From positions 19,897 through 83,896 of the forward strand of contig NZ_JAHKQO010000029.1 in NCBI RefSeq assembly GCF_018861065.1: a stretch of DNA of 64,000 bases, read 5' to 3'. Shown here piece after piece: positions 1 through 8,880 of the stretch. Made by a program: the position numbers and the translations under genes. Source of the stretch: Paraglaciecola arctica (lineage in GTDB: Bacteria > Pseudomonadota > Gammaproteobacteria > Enterobacterales > Alteromonadaceae). Positions within the stretch are counted from its first letter, which is position 1. Every line of letters starts with the position of its first letter. Below the pieces are notes generated by a model that searched no databases, was not told where the DNA came from, and saw nothing but the letters and a program-made list of their open reading frames with translations.

Positions 1-969
1 GAGCAGGTTACTCCAAGCCAATATAGCGGTAGCAATTCCTATAAAATCTCTGCCGATTCGAGCTGGGCTATCCATACCCATTCTTCGTTTTTGTCTCCAC
101 CGGTTTATAGCTTAATTTCGCTGCCAGATCACAAAGCGCACCATGTACTTGAAGATAACGCCGCGCTTGTTGCAAAACTTGCTCAGTTAAACATAGGTGA
201 CGTTGAATTTTACAGTGTTAAAGCCCAAGATGGCTTGCGTTTAGACGGGTATATGTTGCGCCCCGCTGCACTCGATGAAAACAAAAAGTACCCATTAATT
301 CACTATGTTTATGGTGAACCGGCCGGGCAAACCGTGCGTGATGCTTGGCAAGGTAACCGCGGTATGTGGGGCATAATGATGGCTCAACAAGGATTTATTA
401 TTTCTTCTATCGACAACCGAGGTACGGCAGCACCTAGAGGCCACGATTGGAGACGCTCAATTTACGCTGGTGATGGTAGCTTGGAAACCCAAGATCAAGC
501 TGATGCTATCAACGCCATGTGTGACAAGTGGAATTATATCGACTGTGACCGTGTGGGTGTTTGGGGGCATTCTGGTGGCGGCTCGTTAACGCTAAATTTA
601 ATGTTTAGGCATCCTGATGTGTTTAAAGTAGGTGTGTCTCAGGCTCCAGTGCCTGATAAAAGGTTATATGACTCTATTTATCAAGAACGTTATTCAGGTT
701 TGTTAGCTGACAATATTGAAAATTATGCTCAAGTTTCGGCTATTACACATGCCTCCAAACTTGAAGGAAAATTACTGCTTGTTCACGGTACTGGCGATGA
801 TAACGTGCACTACCAAGGCAGCGAGCGATTAATCAATGAGTTTGTTAAACACAACAAGCAATTTGATTTGATGTCCTACCCGAATAGACGTCATGGTATT
901 GTTGAAGGTAAAGGTACCTCATTGCACTTAAGCACAATGCGAGCGAATTATTTTATTAATAATTTGTAA
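1..969 (+). CDS. Dipeptidyl-peptidase IV-type S9 serine peptidase, C-terminal part
   Basis: This is the 3' end of a prolyl-oligopeptidase-family (S9) gene; the reading frame is open from base 1, so the start and the N-terminal beta-propeller lie outside the window. The visible 322 codons hold the alpha/beta-hydrolase domain. The nucleophile elbow GHSGGG has Ser at about codon 191, the acid lies in GTGDDNVHYQ at about codons 264-273, and the catalytic His is in RRHGI at about codon 298. S9B peptidases remove Xaa-Pro dipeptides from peptides, usually in the periplasm; a signal peptide cannot be checked here. An internal TTG at 91 is not a real start. A strong terminator follows. Confidence 0.9.
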   Translation, partial: EQVTPSQYSGSNSYKISADSSWAIHTHSSFLSPPVYSLISLPDHKAHHVLEDNAALVAKLAQLNIGDVEFYSVKAQDGLRLDGYMLRPAALDENKKYPLIHYVYGEPAGQTVRDAWQGNRGMWGIMMAQQGFIISSIDNRGTAAPRGHDWRRSIYAGDGSLETQDQADAINAMCDKWNYIDCDRVGVWGHSGGGSLTLNLMFRHPDVFKVGVSQAPVPDKRLYDSIYQERYSGLLADNIENYAQVSAITHASKLEGKLLLVHGTGDDNVHYQGSERLINEFVKHNKQFDLMSYPNRRHGIVEGKGTSLHLSTMRANYFINNL

Positions 970-997
970 TCTGTTTAGATTAACCTGACTTGATAAT

Positions 998-1034
998 ACG
1001 GCGGCCTTTATTTTTTAGAAGCCGCCGTTTTTTT
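998..1034 (+). terminator. Rho-independent terminator of the S9 peptidase gene
   Basis: An 8-bp perfect stem (ACGGCGGC at 998-1005 pairing with GCCGCCGT at 1021-1028) is followed directly by a run of T. It lies about 30 bases after the peptidase stop codon. Confidence 0.9.
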
Positions 1035-1249
1035 AGGAATTATTGTTGATAAAGAGGCTAAAAGAAGGTTTCGCGCAATCACCCGTGCTGCGTCCGGCTG
1101 ATTCTTTTTGTCTCGAATCCGTCCGAGTCAGTTACTCTTTATCTATTCCACTCAAATGTGCCAAATCCCGTCATGCTACACTTGATTGGGAATCTCTACT
1201 CAGGTGCCAATAGCTGATTGCAGACGGCGAGGAATTACAAGCTATTACA

Positions 1250-1275
1250 CGTCATTCCCGCGAAGGCGGGAATCT
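1250..1275 (+). repeat. REP-like palindromic repeat, copy 1
   Basis: ATTCCCGC and GCGGGAAT (1254-1261 and 1266-1273) flank a four-base GAAG loop, preceded by CGTC and followed by CT. The arms pair perfectly. An inverted copy sits about 125 bases downstream, as is typical of dispersed REP or MITE-like repeats in intergenic DNA. Confidence 0.75.
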
Positions 1276-1397
1276 ACTAATAGCGACCGTAAACTCAATT
1301 GAAATGTAATAAAGAAAACACAACAAAGTTATATTTTCACTCACTTTTTAATAAGCTGAAAAGAAGGCTCTTTATCGATTTCTCAGATGTTGATGGA

Positions 1398-1423
1398 GGT
1401 TCCCGCCTTCGCGGGAATGACGG
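1398..1423 (-). repeat. REP-like palindromic repeat, copy 2 (inverted)
   Basis: TTCCCGCC TTCG CGGGAATGACGG (about 1400-1422) is the reverse complement of copy 1, including the flanking GACG. The two copies face each other, so the whole 1250-1423 segment could fold into one large stem-loop. Confidence 0.75.
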
Positions 1424-1640
1424 TAGCTATGCGAGTGGATGTCACTGACTGCAATCTAATTTAAACCAGCAATAGGCGTGAACGTCTTCGGCTGTCTTCT
1501 GGTCGCTCGGAGAAGACAATCAGGTTACTAACCTGTCAACTTCCGCTTTTCACACAACCTGCGCTTATTGCAGTCTGTCAATTTGATGAAGTTCTATTCA
1601 TAATCAGTGGTATAGCGAGTGTGGATTAATCGAAAATGCT

Positions 1641-2012
1641 TTATCTCTTAGATTTGGTTTTCAATTCAAAATCAAATTCTTGAGCAGAAATGACCAATCC
1701 TTCTTCATTTTCGCTAGGAAACACCGCTATAGCTACCTCGTCGTCTTCTAATCCTTCGGTCCAGCGACTATGCCAAGTGTTTAAATCAATCGCCTTAGGC
1801 GCACATTCAGCCCACTCTCCGGTGGCCCATGCTAGAGCAAAGGCTTCACTTGGCCAAACTGGGGTGCAATCTTCATCTTCTGTATTAAGCATTACGCAGC
1901 CGTCTTGATCGGTGAGTATCCATACTTGTTTATTTGCTACACATTCTTTAACTAAGTAACTTAAACGTTGTTCTGGGGTAAATTGCGAAATATTTTCTAA
2001 GGTATCTGACAT
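1641..2012 (-). CDS. DUF2750 family protein
   Basis: This 123-residue acidic cytoplasmic protein matches the DUF2750 pattern: an N-terminal helix, then VWILTDQDG, WPSEAFALAWATGEWA and a C-terminal EEGLVISAQEF segment. No enzymatic residues are known for the family and none stand out. No signal peptide or membrane segment is present. It lies 71 bases downstream of the glycosidase gene on the same strand, with a terminator-like hairpin between, so it is probably transcribed separately. Its function is unknown. Confidence 0.8.
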   Translation of the reverse strand: MSDTLENISQFTPEQRLSYLVKECVANKQVWILTDQDGCVMLNTEDEDCTPVWPSEAFALAWATGEWAECAPKAIDLNTWHSRWTEGLEDDEVAIAVFPSENEEGLVISAQEFDFELKTKSKR

Positions 2013-2042
2013 GAATGATCCAAAATGGTTGGGCTGAAAAAT

Positions 2043-2076
2043 AAAAGGCTAAAACAATTGCGCATTCTAGCCTTTT
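2043..2076 (-). terminator. Terminator of the secreted glycosidase gene
   Basis: On the minus strand a 9-bp stem (AAAAGGCTA and TAGCCTTTT) is followed by TTTATTTTTC. It lies just after the stop codon at 2084 and before the DUF2750 start. Confidence 0.7.
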
Positions 2077-2083
2077 GTTACTG

Positions 2084-3454
2084 CTAATTCTCAACCATAA
2101 ATGGAATATTTGCATTACCTACTTTGTTTTTTCCGTCGAGCGCGTAATTAAACAAACGATACTCACCCGCTTCATTAGGTGTAGTGAAGATCATGGTTAC
2201 GAATTTTTCCTGCGTATCGGATGAGATGATTTGTAAAGGTATTACGGCTGGTTTTTCTTCGTGGTGGCCACCTTGACTGCGTACTTCTACTTCTTTCATT
2301 AATACCCATTGATGAGTGAGTGGGTCGCCGTCTGGATCGCTAACTTCCACCTTAACTTTGGCCGATTGGTTTGGTTTTAAACGCACGTTATCAATGGCTT
2401 TAGTGTTATTGATGGTGATGGCTGTTGACAGAGGAGCGCGGTTCGCTGGATAGTGACCAGTCCACATTCGGGTTAGTTCGTCTATCCGAGCAGTTTGTTC
2501 TCCTGATTCATTGAACATACCGTACCAAGTTGGGGTGCGTTCTTGTTTTTGCCCCCAGAAAAATGCGAATGAACCAATGATTTTACCGGTTTTGTCATTA
2601 ACAATGACATCTTGCATACGTTTGGCCATACCCGCCGCTTTGATGGCACTTGGCTCTTCAATTTCGCGCCCCCATTTTGTGGTCGGTAACTCCCAATGTC
2701 CCATTGGACCAAATTCGGTCACCATGTAAGGTTTGTCTGCGTGACTTTGGGCATCAACCTGCGCAATACTGTCTGGCAATGTGATTAAGTCACCATAGGT
2801 CTGCACAGATAGTATATCGATATTGGGCGCATGCTCTAATACCTGTGCAATATCTTTTGGATTGGCACCAGCAAGGCTAAAAGACACTGGGTGGTTAGGA
2901 TCGTTTTCATGAATATAATCAATGATGTCACCCATGGCGGTATACACCTTAGTGTTGACCTGTTTTAAAACGCCTTTTTCATCAAACAGAAGATTAGGCT
3001 CGTTATTAATCACCCACATCAATACGTTTGGGTGATTTTTATATTTTTCGACTGCTAGGGTGACACGTTTGTATTGCTCGGCTACCGCTTTTTCATCGTT
3101 GTAATCAAAACCTAATAATTCTTTACCGGTTCTGAAACCTACCGCAACCATCAGTCCAAGCTGTTCTGCCATAGCGAGCTCGCGTTCAATATTCTTTATG
3201 CCCCAAGTTCGAAAACTATTACCGCCCGCATCTTTTAAGGCTTTGACACTTTCATCGTTCTTATAACCCAAGCCTACTCCCTTCACTTCATAGGGTTGAC
3301 CATTTACGGTTAGGGAGTATTGATTATCCTGTTTGATGACTTTAACCACAGAAGGTGATTGGGCGGCGCTATTAAAAGCAAACAAAAGGCTGCTTAGGGT
3401 CAAAAATGCTAGTGAAGAAATTACCCCTGAGGCCAAAGAAAAATGTGATTTCAT
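2084..3454 (-). CDS. Secreted TIM-barrel glycoside hydrolase (GH2-C-like fold) with C-terminal Ig-like domain
   Basis: The 456-residue protein begins with a signal peptide (residues 1-31, hydrophobic core FLTLSSLLFAF, likely cut after NSAA). Residues 35-340 form a clan-A style (beta/alpha)8 barrel. Glu152 in WVINNEPN is the likely acid/base and Glu247 in MVTEFGP the likely nucleophile, the usual arrangement for retaining GH2/GH5-like enzymes. Residues 345-456 look like an Ig/cadherin-like beta-sandwich (SDPDGDPLTHQW). The substrate cannot be told from sequence; a beta-glucan or a similar periplasmic or secreted target fits. It is monocistronic and divergent from the gene at 3583. Confidence 0.75.
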   Translation of the reverse strand: MKSHFSLASGVISSLAFLTLSSLLFAFNSAAQSPSVVKVIKQDNQYSLTVNGQPYEVKGVGLGYKNDESVKALKDAGGNSFRTWGIKNIERELAMAEQLGLMVAVGFRTGKELLGFDYNDEKAVAEQYKRVTLAVEKYKNHPNVLMWVINNEPNLLFDEKGVLKQVNTKVYTAMGDIIDYIHENDPNHPVSFSLAGANPKDIAQVLEHAPNIDILSVQTYGDLITLPDSIAQVDAQSHADKPYMVTEFGPMGHWELPTTKWGREIEEPSAIKAAGMAKRMQDVIVNDKTGKIIGSFAFFWGQKQERTPTWYGMFNESGEQTARIDELTRMWTGHYPANRAPLSTAITINNTKAIDNVRLKPNQSAKVKVEVSDPDGDPLTHQWVLMKEVEVRSQGGHHEEKPAVIPLQIISSDTQEKFVTMIFTTPNEAGEYRLFNYALDGKNKVGNANIPFMVEN

Positions 3455-3582
3455 AGTGTGTCCCGAAGTTTAAGAATAAATGACTAAGTAAGGTTGTGGA
3501 TAAATTGTATTCTAGATGCGCAGCATTACGAACATAAACAAGGCATAATTCGGCCAGTTGGGTGGTTGTTAGGACTAAGCGG

Positions 3583-4377
3583 ATGCACAAGGTGTTTTTT
3601 TGGAACGGTAATAAGTCTGTTGCTAGGCAGAGTTATGAATTGGCCTTATTACAAGCATGTTTAAAAGCCACTAATCAAGAATATGCATCAGTCGAGTTGC
3701 GAGTAGATAACACTGATTATCCTAGTGCCAAAGACGAAGCCAATATTTTTTCCAATGGTGCCGATATTTTGGTGACTGTGGCTGGAAACCTAAAGTTTAA
3801 AAACATCCAAAAGTGGGTGATCACTCAACCTATTACGAAAGGATTGTTAGGTTACAGACTGCTCATAGTTCGAGACGAACTATTGCCCAGTTTTTCTCAG
3901 GTTATTCACCATCAACAACTTCAAGTTAAGTCCATAGGTATACCTCAAACCTGGGCTGATGCCGAACTCTTTAGGTATAACCAATATAGAGTTGTCGAGA
4001 AGGGCAATTTTGATGAGTTGTTTATGCGATTAAAGAACGCAGAGTTCGATTACGTTGCCCTAGGAGTAAACGAAATTGAGGAAATTTTTAAGAATACAGC
4101 AGCCCCTTTAGGCGGCTTAAGTCTTGAACCATCACTAATGCTTTATTATCCGTTCCCGTTAGTGTTTTATGTCGCTGCAAACCAAGCCCGTTTGGCTCAC
4201 CGGGTAGAAACGGGTCTCAACAAGATTATTGCCAGTGGTGAATTTGAGGTACTATTTAAGAAACATCACGGAGGGTTGGTACAGCGACTAAACTTAAAAG
4301 ACAGAAAAACATTTACTTTGACTAACCCAGAACTACCGATTGAATTCAAAGGCTTTTCTAGTTCGTTATTAGATTAG
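3583..4377 (+). CDS. Periplasmic-binding-protein-fold protein (SBP family 3-like)
   Basis: This 264-residue protein has the two-lobe pattern of extracellular solute-binding proteins: a sensor-like N lobe, a hinge around GYRLLIVRDELLP, and a C lobe ending in an FEVLFKKHHG-type helix. Such proteins usually bind amino acids, but no transporter genes are nearby. The ATG at 3583 is chosen over the in-frame GTG at 3562 because TAGGA lies upstream of it. From either start there is no convincing signal peptide, which is odd for this fold. It converges on the diguanylate cyclase gene, with a 7-base tandem repeat between their stop codons. The true ligand and location are unknown. Confidence 0.55.
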   Translation: MHKVFFWNGNKSVARQSYELALLQACLKATNQEYASVELRVDNTDYPSAKDEANIFSNGADILVTVAGNLKFKNIQKWVITQPITKGLLGYRLLIVRDELLPSFSQVIHHQQLQVKSIGIPQTWADAELFRYNQYRVVEKGNFDELFMRLKNAEFDYVALGVNEIEEIFKNTAAPLGGLSLEPSLMLYYPFPLVFYVAANQARLAHRVETGLNKIIASGEFEVLFKKHHGGLVQRLNLKDRKTFTLTNPELPIEFKGFSSSLLD

Positions 4378-4408
4378 TGTTGTCGTGTCGGTCCGAGTAG
4401 TTTTAGAT

Positions 4409-4454
<46 letters not shown>

Positions 4455-4462
4455 ACCACCAA

Positions 4463-5440
4463 TCACGCAGCAATACAGCATAAATTACGTCCCGCGTCTT
4501 TTGCACGGTACATCGCTTTATCAGCCCTGCCTATCCATTCAAAGCCTGTTTCATGGGGAGCGTACTGGGCAATGCCTAATGAAATGGTTACGTGTAGGTT
4601 CTTATCAAAACGATGTTGGTCAATAGATTCTCGTAGTAACTCAGCTAATATAGACGCTTTTTCTTGATTACTAAAATGTGAAATGACCACAAATTCTTCG
4701 CCGCCAAATCGATAAAGATGCTCATTTTTAGTCAACTTTTGACTCACTAAGTCAGTAAAGTCACGCAAAATATTATCACCTACACTATGTCCAAATTGGT
4801 CATTAATTTTTTTAAACTCATCTAAATCAATAATTATTAGACAAGGAGTCTGATTTTTGAGTTCGCTATCCTGTTCAGTTACGCGTAACAACTCTTCTTC
4901 TAGCGCTCTTCTATTGCCAGCCCCAGTTAACGGGTCCTTAATTGACAATTCTTTGAGTTGGTTTTTCTGGCGCAACATTCGGTCGGCAAAGGAATAACTA
5001 AACAACAGCGTAATCAGAGTTGAAAATACGTATTGAACAACAAAAATATAATTGAGTTGCTCCCATAAAAATATGCCTAATACACTCACCATGGCAGTGG
5101 CAATAATAAAAGACTGTTGTGGATTGACTAGAAAAAATATTCCTATGATCGCTGGATATAACCAGACTAATTGTTGAGGTCCTTTTAGGCCAATGGTCGC
5201 CACTACAATCACAACACATAGAAAGGCCAAAAACCTTCGCGCGAAAAGAATCTTACCAGTGAGGAAAACATAGATAAAAAGAAAGGCTGTAGACAAAACA
5301 GCAAACGAATCCAACAATGCCATTGCCCATTCACCGTGAAAAAACCTAATCAAAACGAATGGTGCAATACATAATGCTGAAGCACCACTAATAGACAATA
5401 CGATATATTCTTCAGTCGATCTTATTCTACGTTTCATCAT
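4463..5440 (-). CDS. Membrane diguanylate cyclase (GGDEF)
   Basis: The 325-residue protein has about six hydrophobic segments in residues 12-155, an N-terminal membrane sensor of unknown ligand. A GGDEF domain follows from about residue 165, with DPLTGAGNRRALEEEL, DEFKKINDQFGHSVGD and the active-site signature GGEEF (in YRFGGEEFVV). These residues fit synthesis of cyclic di-GMP from two GTP. The usual inhibitory RxxD site upstream of the signature reads TKNE, so classical product inhibition is probably absent. The last residues sit beside the tandem repeat at 4411-4452. Confidence 0.9.
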   Translation of the reverse strand: MMKRRIRSTEEYIVLSISGASALCIAPFVLIRFFHGEWAMALLDSFAVLSTAFLFIYVFLTGKILFARRFLAFLCVVIVVATIGLKGPQQLVWLYPAIIGIFFLVNPQQSFIIATAMVSVLGIFLWEQLNYIFVVQYVFSTLITLLFSYSFADRMLRQKNQLKELSIKDPLTGAGNRRALEEELLRVTEQDSELKNQTPCLIIIDLDEFKKINDQFGHSVGDNILRDFTDLVSQKLTKNEHLYRFGGEEFVVISHFSNQEKASILAELLRESIDQHRFDKNLHVTISLGIAQYAPHETGFEWIGRADKAMYRAKDAGRNLCCIAA

Positions 5441-5515
5441 TAGTACTCTGCGCCTCGTTCTACTAACCTCATTACTTTACACTAAGTAATTTTAGGTCAA
5501 ATGAAGTACCTAATT

Positions 5516-6451
5516 TTAATAGCCCTTATCAAAATCCAATACATACTGCAGGGCGTGACCATCTATATAATTAACATAATTATTACTAAATATGGCGAAA
5601 ATTTCTTCAGGTATTGATTCTGCGGCAGTGTGCTGAGTGATATAGAGATTATCTAACTGCCAAAACGGGTGAGATTTAGGTAGAGGCTCTTGCGTAAATA
5701 CATCTAAAACCGCAGCGTGAAGTGCCTTACTTTGTAGGGCCGCAATTAAAGCTCTGTCGACTATTGAAGCGCCGCGTCCAGCATTAATTAATACGCAGTG
5801 GGGCGGTAAATAAGATAGAAATGATTTATCTATAAGCCCTGTAGTTTTTGTGCTTTGTGGTAACAGGCATACTAAGTAATCCAGATCTGTAGCAAAATCC
5901 TGTTCTTCGTTGACTTTGTAATATTGATCAATGCCTTCGCAGTCATGGCTGTTTCGCGTATAGCCGCGAGTAATCATGGAGAAGTTTTTCGCCATATTAG
6001 CAACACCTTTGCCTATATCGCCTACTCCCATTATTCCTAATGTTTTGCCTGCAAGTGATTGATAACTGGGTGGCTCCCAAGTTCCTCGTTTTTGTGCTTC
6101 AACGAATCCCTTTAAATTACGGGAAAAATACAACAAATAGGCGAACACATATTCTTGCATGGCTCGCTGAAATACCCCTTTTACACCACATAGTTGATAG
6201 TCGTTTTTATCCACGGCAAACAATGGCGCATTCCCGGCCCAAGTAGATTGAAGCCATTTCAACTCGGTACACTGCGCCACAATTTGTGACGTTAGATCAG
6301 GATCGCCAAATAAAATATCTACTTTACTGTAATCAAAAGACTCAGAAATTTTGTTGTTTACTAGTACTAACTCTAGATCGGGCAACAGTGATTTTTTTAT
6401 TAAAGCGCGATAGCGCTCTGAATCACGGCTTAAAATGGCAACCTTATGCAT
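5516..6451 (-). CDS. D-isomer-specific 2-hydroxyacid dehydrogenase
   Basis: This 311-residue cytoplasmic NAD(P)-dependent oxidoreductase has the Rossmann motif GVGDIGKGVA near residue 142. The catalytic Arg is in NAGRG, the Glu in TQEPLP and the His in ITQHTAAE, which together define the family. It would interconvert 2-keto acids and D-2-hydroxy acids; the closest overall look is to glyoxylate/hydroxypyruvate reductase-like members. It is divergent from the trans-sulfuration-type gene at 6589 across about 140 AT-rich bases, which probably hold both promoters. The physiological substrate is not evident. Confidence 0.85.
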   Translation of the reverse strand: MHKVAILSRDSERYRALIKKSLLPDLELVLVNNKISESFDYSKVDILFGDPDLTSQIVAQCTELKWLQSTWAGNAPLFAVDKNDYQLCGVKGVFQRAMQEYVFAYLLYFSRNLKGFVEAQKRGTWEPPSYQSLAGKTLGIMGVGDIGKGVANMAKNFSMITRGYTRNSHDCEGIDQYYKVNEEQDFATDLDYLVCLLPQSTKTTGLIDKSFLSYLPPHCVLINAGRGASIVDRALIAALQSKALHAAVLDVFTQEPLPKSHPFWQLDNLYITQHTAAESIPEEIFAIFSNNYVNYIDGHALQYVLDFDKGY

Positions 6452-6588
6452 AGTTATTTATCTACCATGTAAAGAAAAAATTACTAAAATACATTATTGT
6501 GAAATTATATTTGTAAAAATTATCTATATTTAGAATTAAATTCGGATTACTGTTGTTTGAATCAATAAAAATACAAAGAGATTGCAAC

Positions 6589-8406
6589 ATGAGTACTACA
6601 GATACCGCTTCTGACAACGTAACTTCAAACACAACCGAACTCGCAAAAATTCTATCGCCAAAAAGAAACACCACGCAAGCCAATACTGTTGAAGAATTAA
6701 CAAACGAACAGCTTGCCCATTTTGGGATAGATAAAAATAGCGAGTATGGCCAAGCGTTGTTTAATACTGCACAGCATTTATATTACACACAAGCCAATAT
6801 GCAGCAACTTTGGCAGGTTACCAGTGACACCCTGGAAGGGTTGAGCAAGGAAAACAAAGTCGCCTATTTTAATGCCAAAAAGTTTCTGTCGTTTCAGATT
6901 GCCAAAATTCTCGACACCCTACAAAATCCGTTTCGTGCCACTTATCAAAGTTTAAGTAAACAATCCGGCTCTCAAGTTAGCAAGAGTCATTACCCATTGT
7001 TTGACAATGTGACCGCACTTTTTTCGGCTACTCCTGTTGTGGTGAGAACCGCTACCTATGTTTATGCTTGCACCGAATGGGTAGACGACGCCTTTCAAGG
7101 CAAAGAGTCAACTCACCAAATTTATTCACGCTTACTTAATCCAACGAACATTTCGCTGGCTAATGCGATAGTCGACTTAGAAGCAGGCCCTTACTCTGCA
7201 GATTATTTAGCCTGGAACTTTAACTCTGGTATGGCGGCAATTGATGCGCTGTTATCCAATGTATTAAGCCATGATGATGTGTTGATTGTATCTCGAAATG
7301 TGTATGGTGGGGTGTATCAGCTACTACATGACTTTTTTGCACGTGACAATCGCTTGAATGTGCAACTTGAGTGGTTTGACGGCTATACCGCACAAGAATT
7401 TTCTAGCTTTATGCAACAAACCAAAGTTAAACATGCCAAGCGCCTTGAGGCGGGGAATGACTTACATGTATACATGGAATCCCCCTGTAATCCTCACGGT
7501 TATGTGCTTGATGTTGCAGGGATCTGTAAAATAGCCCACGCATCAGGTCATGTAGTGATGTTAGACGCCACTCTTGCAACGCCTATCTTACATCAACCCT
7601 TGCAGCGACAGGATAAAGACGAACGCCCAGATTATGTAGTACATAGTTATACCAAAGACATTTGTGGTAGTGGTGCCACTACCGCAGGTGTGGTCATCGG
7701 CGAAGCTTATCGCATGTTCCAAGGTAAAGGTGATTGTGTAAATGGATACTCTTGGTCAAAAACCATGTTCTGGGATGTTTATTATATCAAAGGCGCGTTT
7801 TTGGACTCAGAAAAAGCCTTTGATGTGTTAACGGGAATGAAAACCCTAGAAATGCGCATTATGCAAAAAGTAATTAATACTTGTGTATTCAGTCAATTTT
7901 TGGCGTCTCACAAAAGTTTTAACGTTAATTGCCACGCCATTGACGGCCACCCTAATGCGGAACTAAGAGAAAGCCAAATGCGCCATGGTTGGCCATGCGC
8001 ACTCTTTACTGTAGATATGCAAGGCACCGATATAAGCCGCGATACCTTTGTACGCTTTTTTGACGCCCTTGAACCAGCCTTTAGTCACCAAGTAAGCATT
8101 GGCCAGCACAATACTATTGTTTTATGTCCAGCACTGACTTCTCACAGTGAATTAGACTCACAAGCCCAAGCTAAAAGCGGTATTTATCTAACCACTATGC
8201 GTGTGGCAATGGGCACCGATAATGTTAGAGAGTTAATTGCACAAGTGATTAATAGTGCCAAGTTACACATCGATCCTGAAATTACTGGGTTCAGTGATTC
8301 CTTTATGTCAGCACAAGAAATCGACGATTTGTATTTGCAAACTTGCATGCGGGTGAGCCAACAACACTTTTCTAGTGGCGGAACGATGAGTGATATGTTG
8401 AATTAA
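6589..8406 (+). CDS. Trans-sulfuration (Cys/Met metabolism) family PLP enzyme with long N-terminal extension
   Basis: The core, roughly residues 190-590, is a fold-type I Cys/Met-metabolism enzyme, with MESPCNPHGYVLDV (usual form ENPxNP), VMLDATLATP and the PLP lysine in VHSYTKDICG. At 605 residues it is about 200 longer than cystathionine gamma-synthase or lyase. The extra sequence is an N-terminal helical region of no recognised family. The ATG at 6589 is preferred to the in-frame TTG at 6553 because AAGAG lies upstream. It may act on sulfur amino acids, but the residues after the lysine are not typical and the substrate is open. It has its own terminator. Confidence 0.75.
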   Translation: MSTTDTASDNVTSNTTELAKILSPKRNTTQANTVEELTNEQLAHFGIDKNSEYGQALFNTAQHLYYTQANMQQLWQVTSDTLEGLSKENKVAYFNAKKFLSFQIAKILDTLQNPFRATYQSLSKQSGSQVSKSHYPLFDNVTALFSATPVVVRTATYVYACTEWVDDAFQGKESTHQIYSRLLNPTNISLANAIVDLEAGPYSADYLAWNFNSGMAAIDALLSNVLSHDDVLIVSRNVYGGVYQLLHDFFARDNRLNVQLEWFDGYTAQEFSSFMQQTKVKHAKRLEAGNDLHVYMESPCNPHGYVLDVAGICKIAHASGHVVMLDATLATPILHQPLQRQDKDERPDYVVHSYTKDICGSGATTAGVVIGEAYRMFQGKGDCVNGYSWSKTMFWDVYYIKGAFLDSEKAFDVLTGMKTLEMRIMQKVINTCVFSQFLASHKSFNVNCHAIDGHPNAELRESQMRHGWPCALFTVDMQGTDISRDTFVRFFDALEPAFSHQVSIGQHNTIVLCPALTSHSELDSQAQAKSGIYLTTMRVAMGTDNVRELIAQVINSAKLHIDPEITGFSDSFMSAQEIDDLYLQTCMRVSQQHFSSGGTMSDMLN

Positions 8407-8427
8407 TTTTTAAGGATTTTCTTGTCA

Positions 8428-8455
8428 CCCGAGTATGGCATACTCGGGTTTTTAT
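8428..8455 (+). terminator. Terminator of the trans-sulfuration-type gene
   Basis: CCCGAGTA (8428-8435) and TACTCGGG (8441-8448) form a perfect stem followed by TTTTTATTT. It lies 21 bases after the stop codon and just ahead of the DUF2164 gene. Confidence 0.9.
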
Positions 8456-8477
8456 TTAAAACGAGATGAGATAAAGC

Positions 8478-8714
8478 ATGGCGGAGATAGAATTTCCAGC
8501 ACAGCAAAAGCAACAACTAGTTCAAAAGCTTCAAAAGTATATGAGTGATGAGTTAGAAATTGAATTAGGGCAATTTGATGCAGATTTTCTTCTTGATTTT
8601 ATCTCAAAAGAAATGGGCAAACATTATTACAACCAAGGCCTTTATGATGCTCAGACCGTGCTTGCGGATAGAATGGATTCTTTGGTTGAAGTGATTTATC
8701 AACTAGAAAAGTAG
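8478..8714 (+). CDS. DUF2164 family protein
   Basis: This 78-residue acidic cytoplasmic protein matches DUF2164: a helical N terminus, then GQFDADFLLDFISKEMGKHYYNQGLYDAQ. ATG at 8478 follows GATGAGATAAAGC. No membrane segment or catalytic motif is visible and the family has no firm function. It stands alone, bounded by the terminator at 8428 and a hairpin at 8736. Confidence 0.85.
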   Translation: MAEIEFPAQQKQQLVQKLQKYMSDELEIELGQFDADFLLDFISKEMGKHYYNQGLYDAQTVLADRMDSLVEVIYQLEK

Positions 8715-8735
8715 TGCGATATAACTAAGATAATT

Positions 8736-8764
8736 AAGTTGTGGCTTTCTTTAAGCCACAACTT
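8736..8764 (+). terminator. Strong hairpin after the DUF2164 gene
   Basis: A 12-bp perfect stem (AAGTTGTGGCTT and AAGCCACAACTT) has a five-base loop, 22 bases after the stop. There is no T-run after it, so termination is likely but not certain. Confidence 0.6.
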
Positions 8765-8880
8765 GCCTGTTACATTCTAAGCATTTAGTAACATTTTCCT
8801 CGCATAATTGTTTTTATTCCTTGTGATATTCCCGTCAAAAAAAGGTAAATTAGCTGCACTTAAATTATCGCGGAAAAACC

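Larger units (their letters stand above)
970..1640. other. 670-base gene-free region with dispersed-repeat fragments
   Basis: No credible ORF was found on either strand. After the terminator the stretch holds two oppositely oriented copies of a GCGGGAAT palindrome, listed separately. It also holds a degenerate relative at about 1169-1194 that keeps only the outer CGTCAT and GGGAATCT ends. The region lies between the convergent peptidase and DUF2750 genes, so it is not expected to carry a promoter for either. Confidence 0.7.

Noticed and set aside
2511..2729. Plus-strand 72-codon ORF opposite the secreted glycosidase
   Set aside because: It lies wholly inside a well-supported gene on the other strand and has no ribosome site or recognisable motif.
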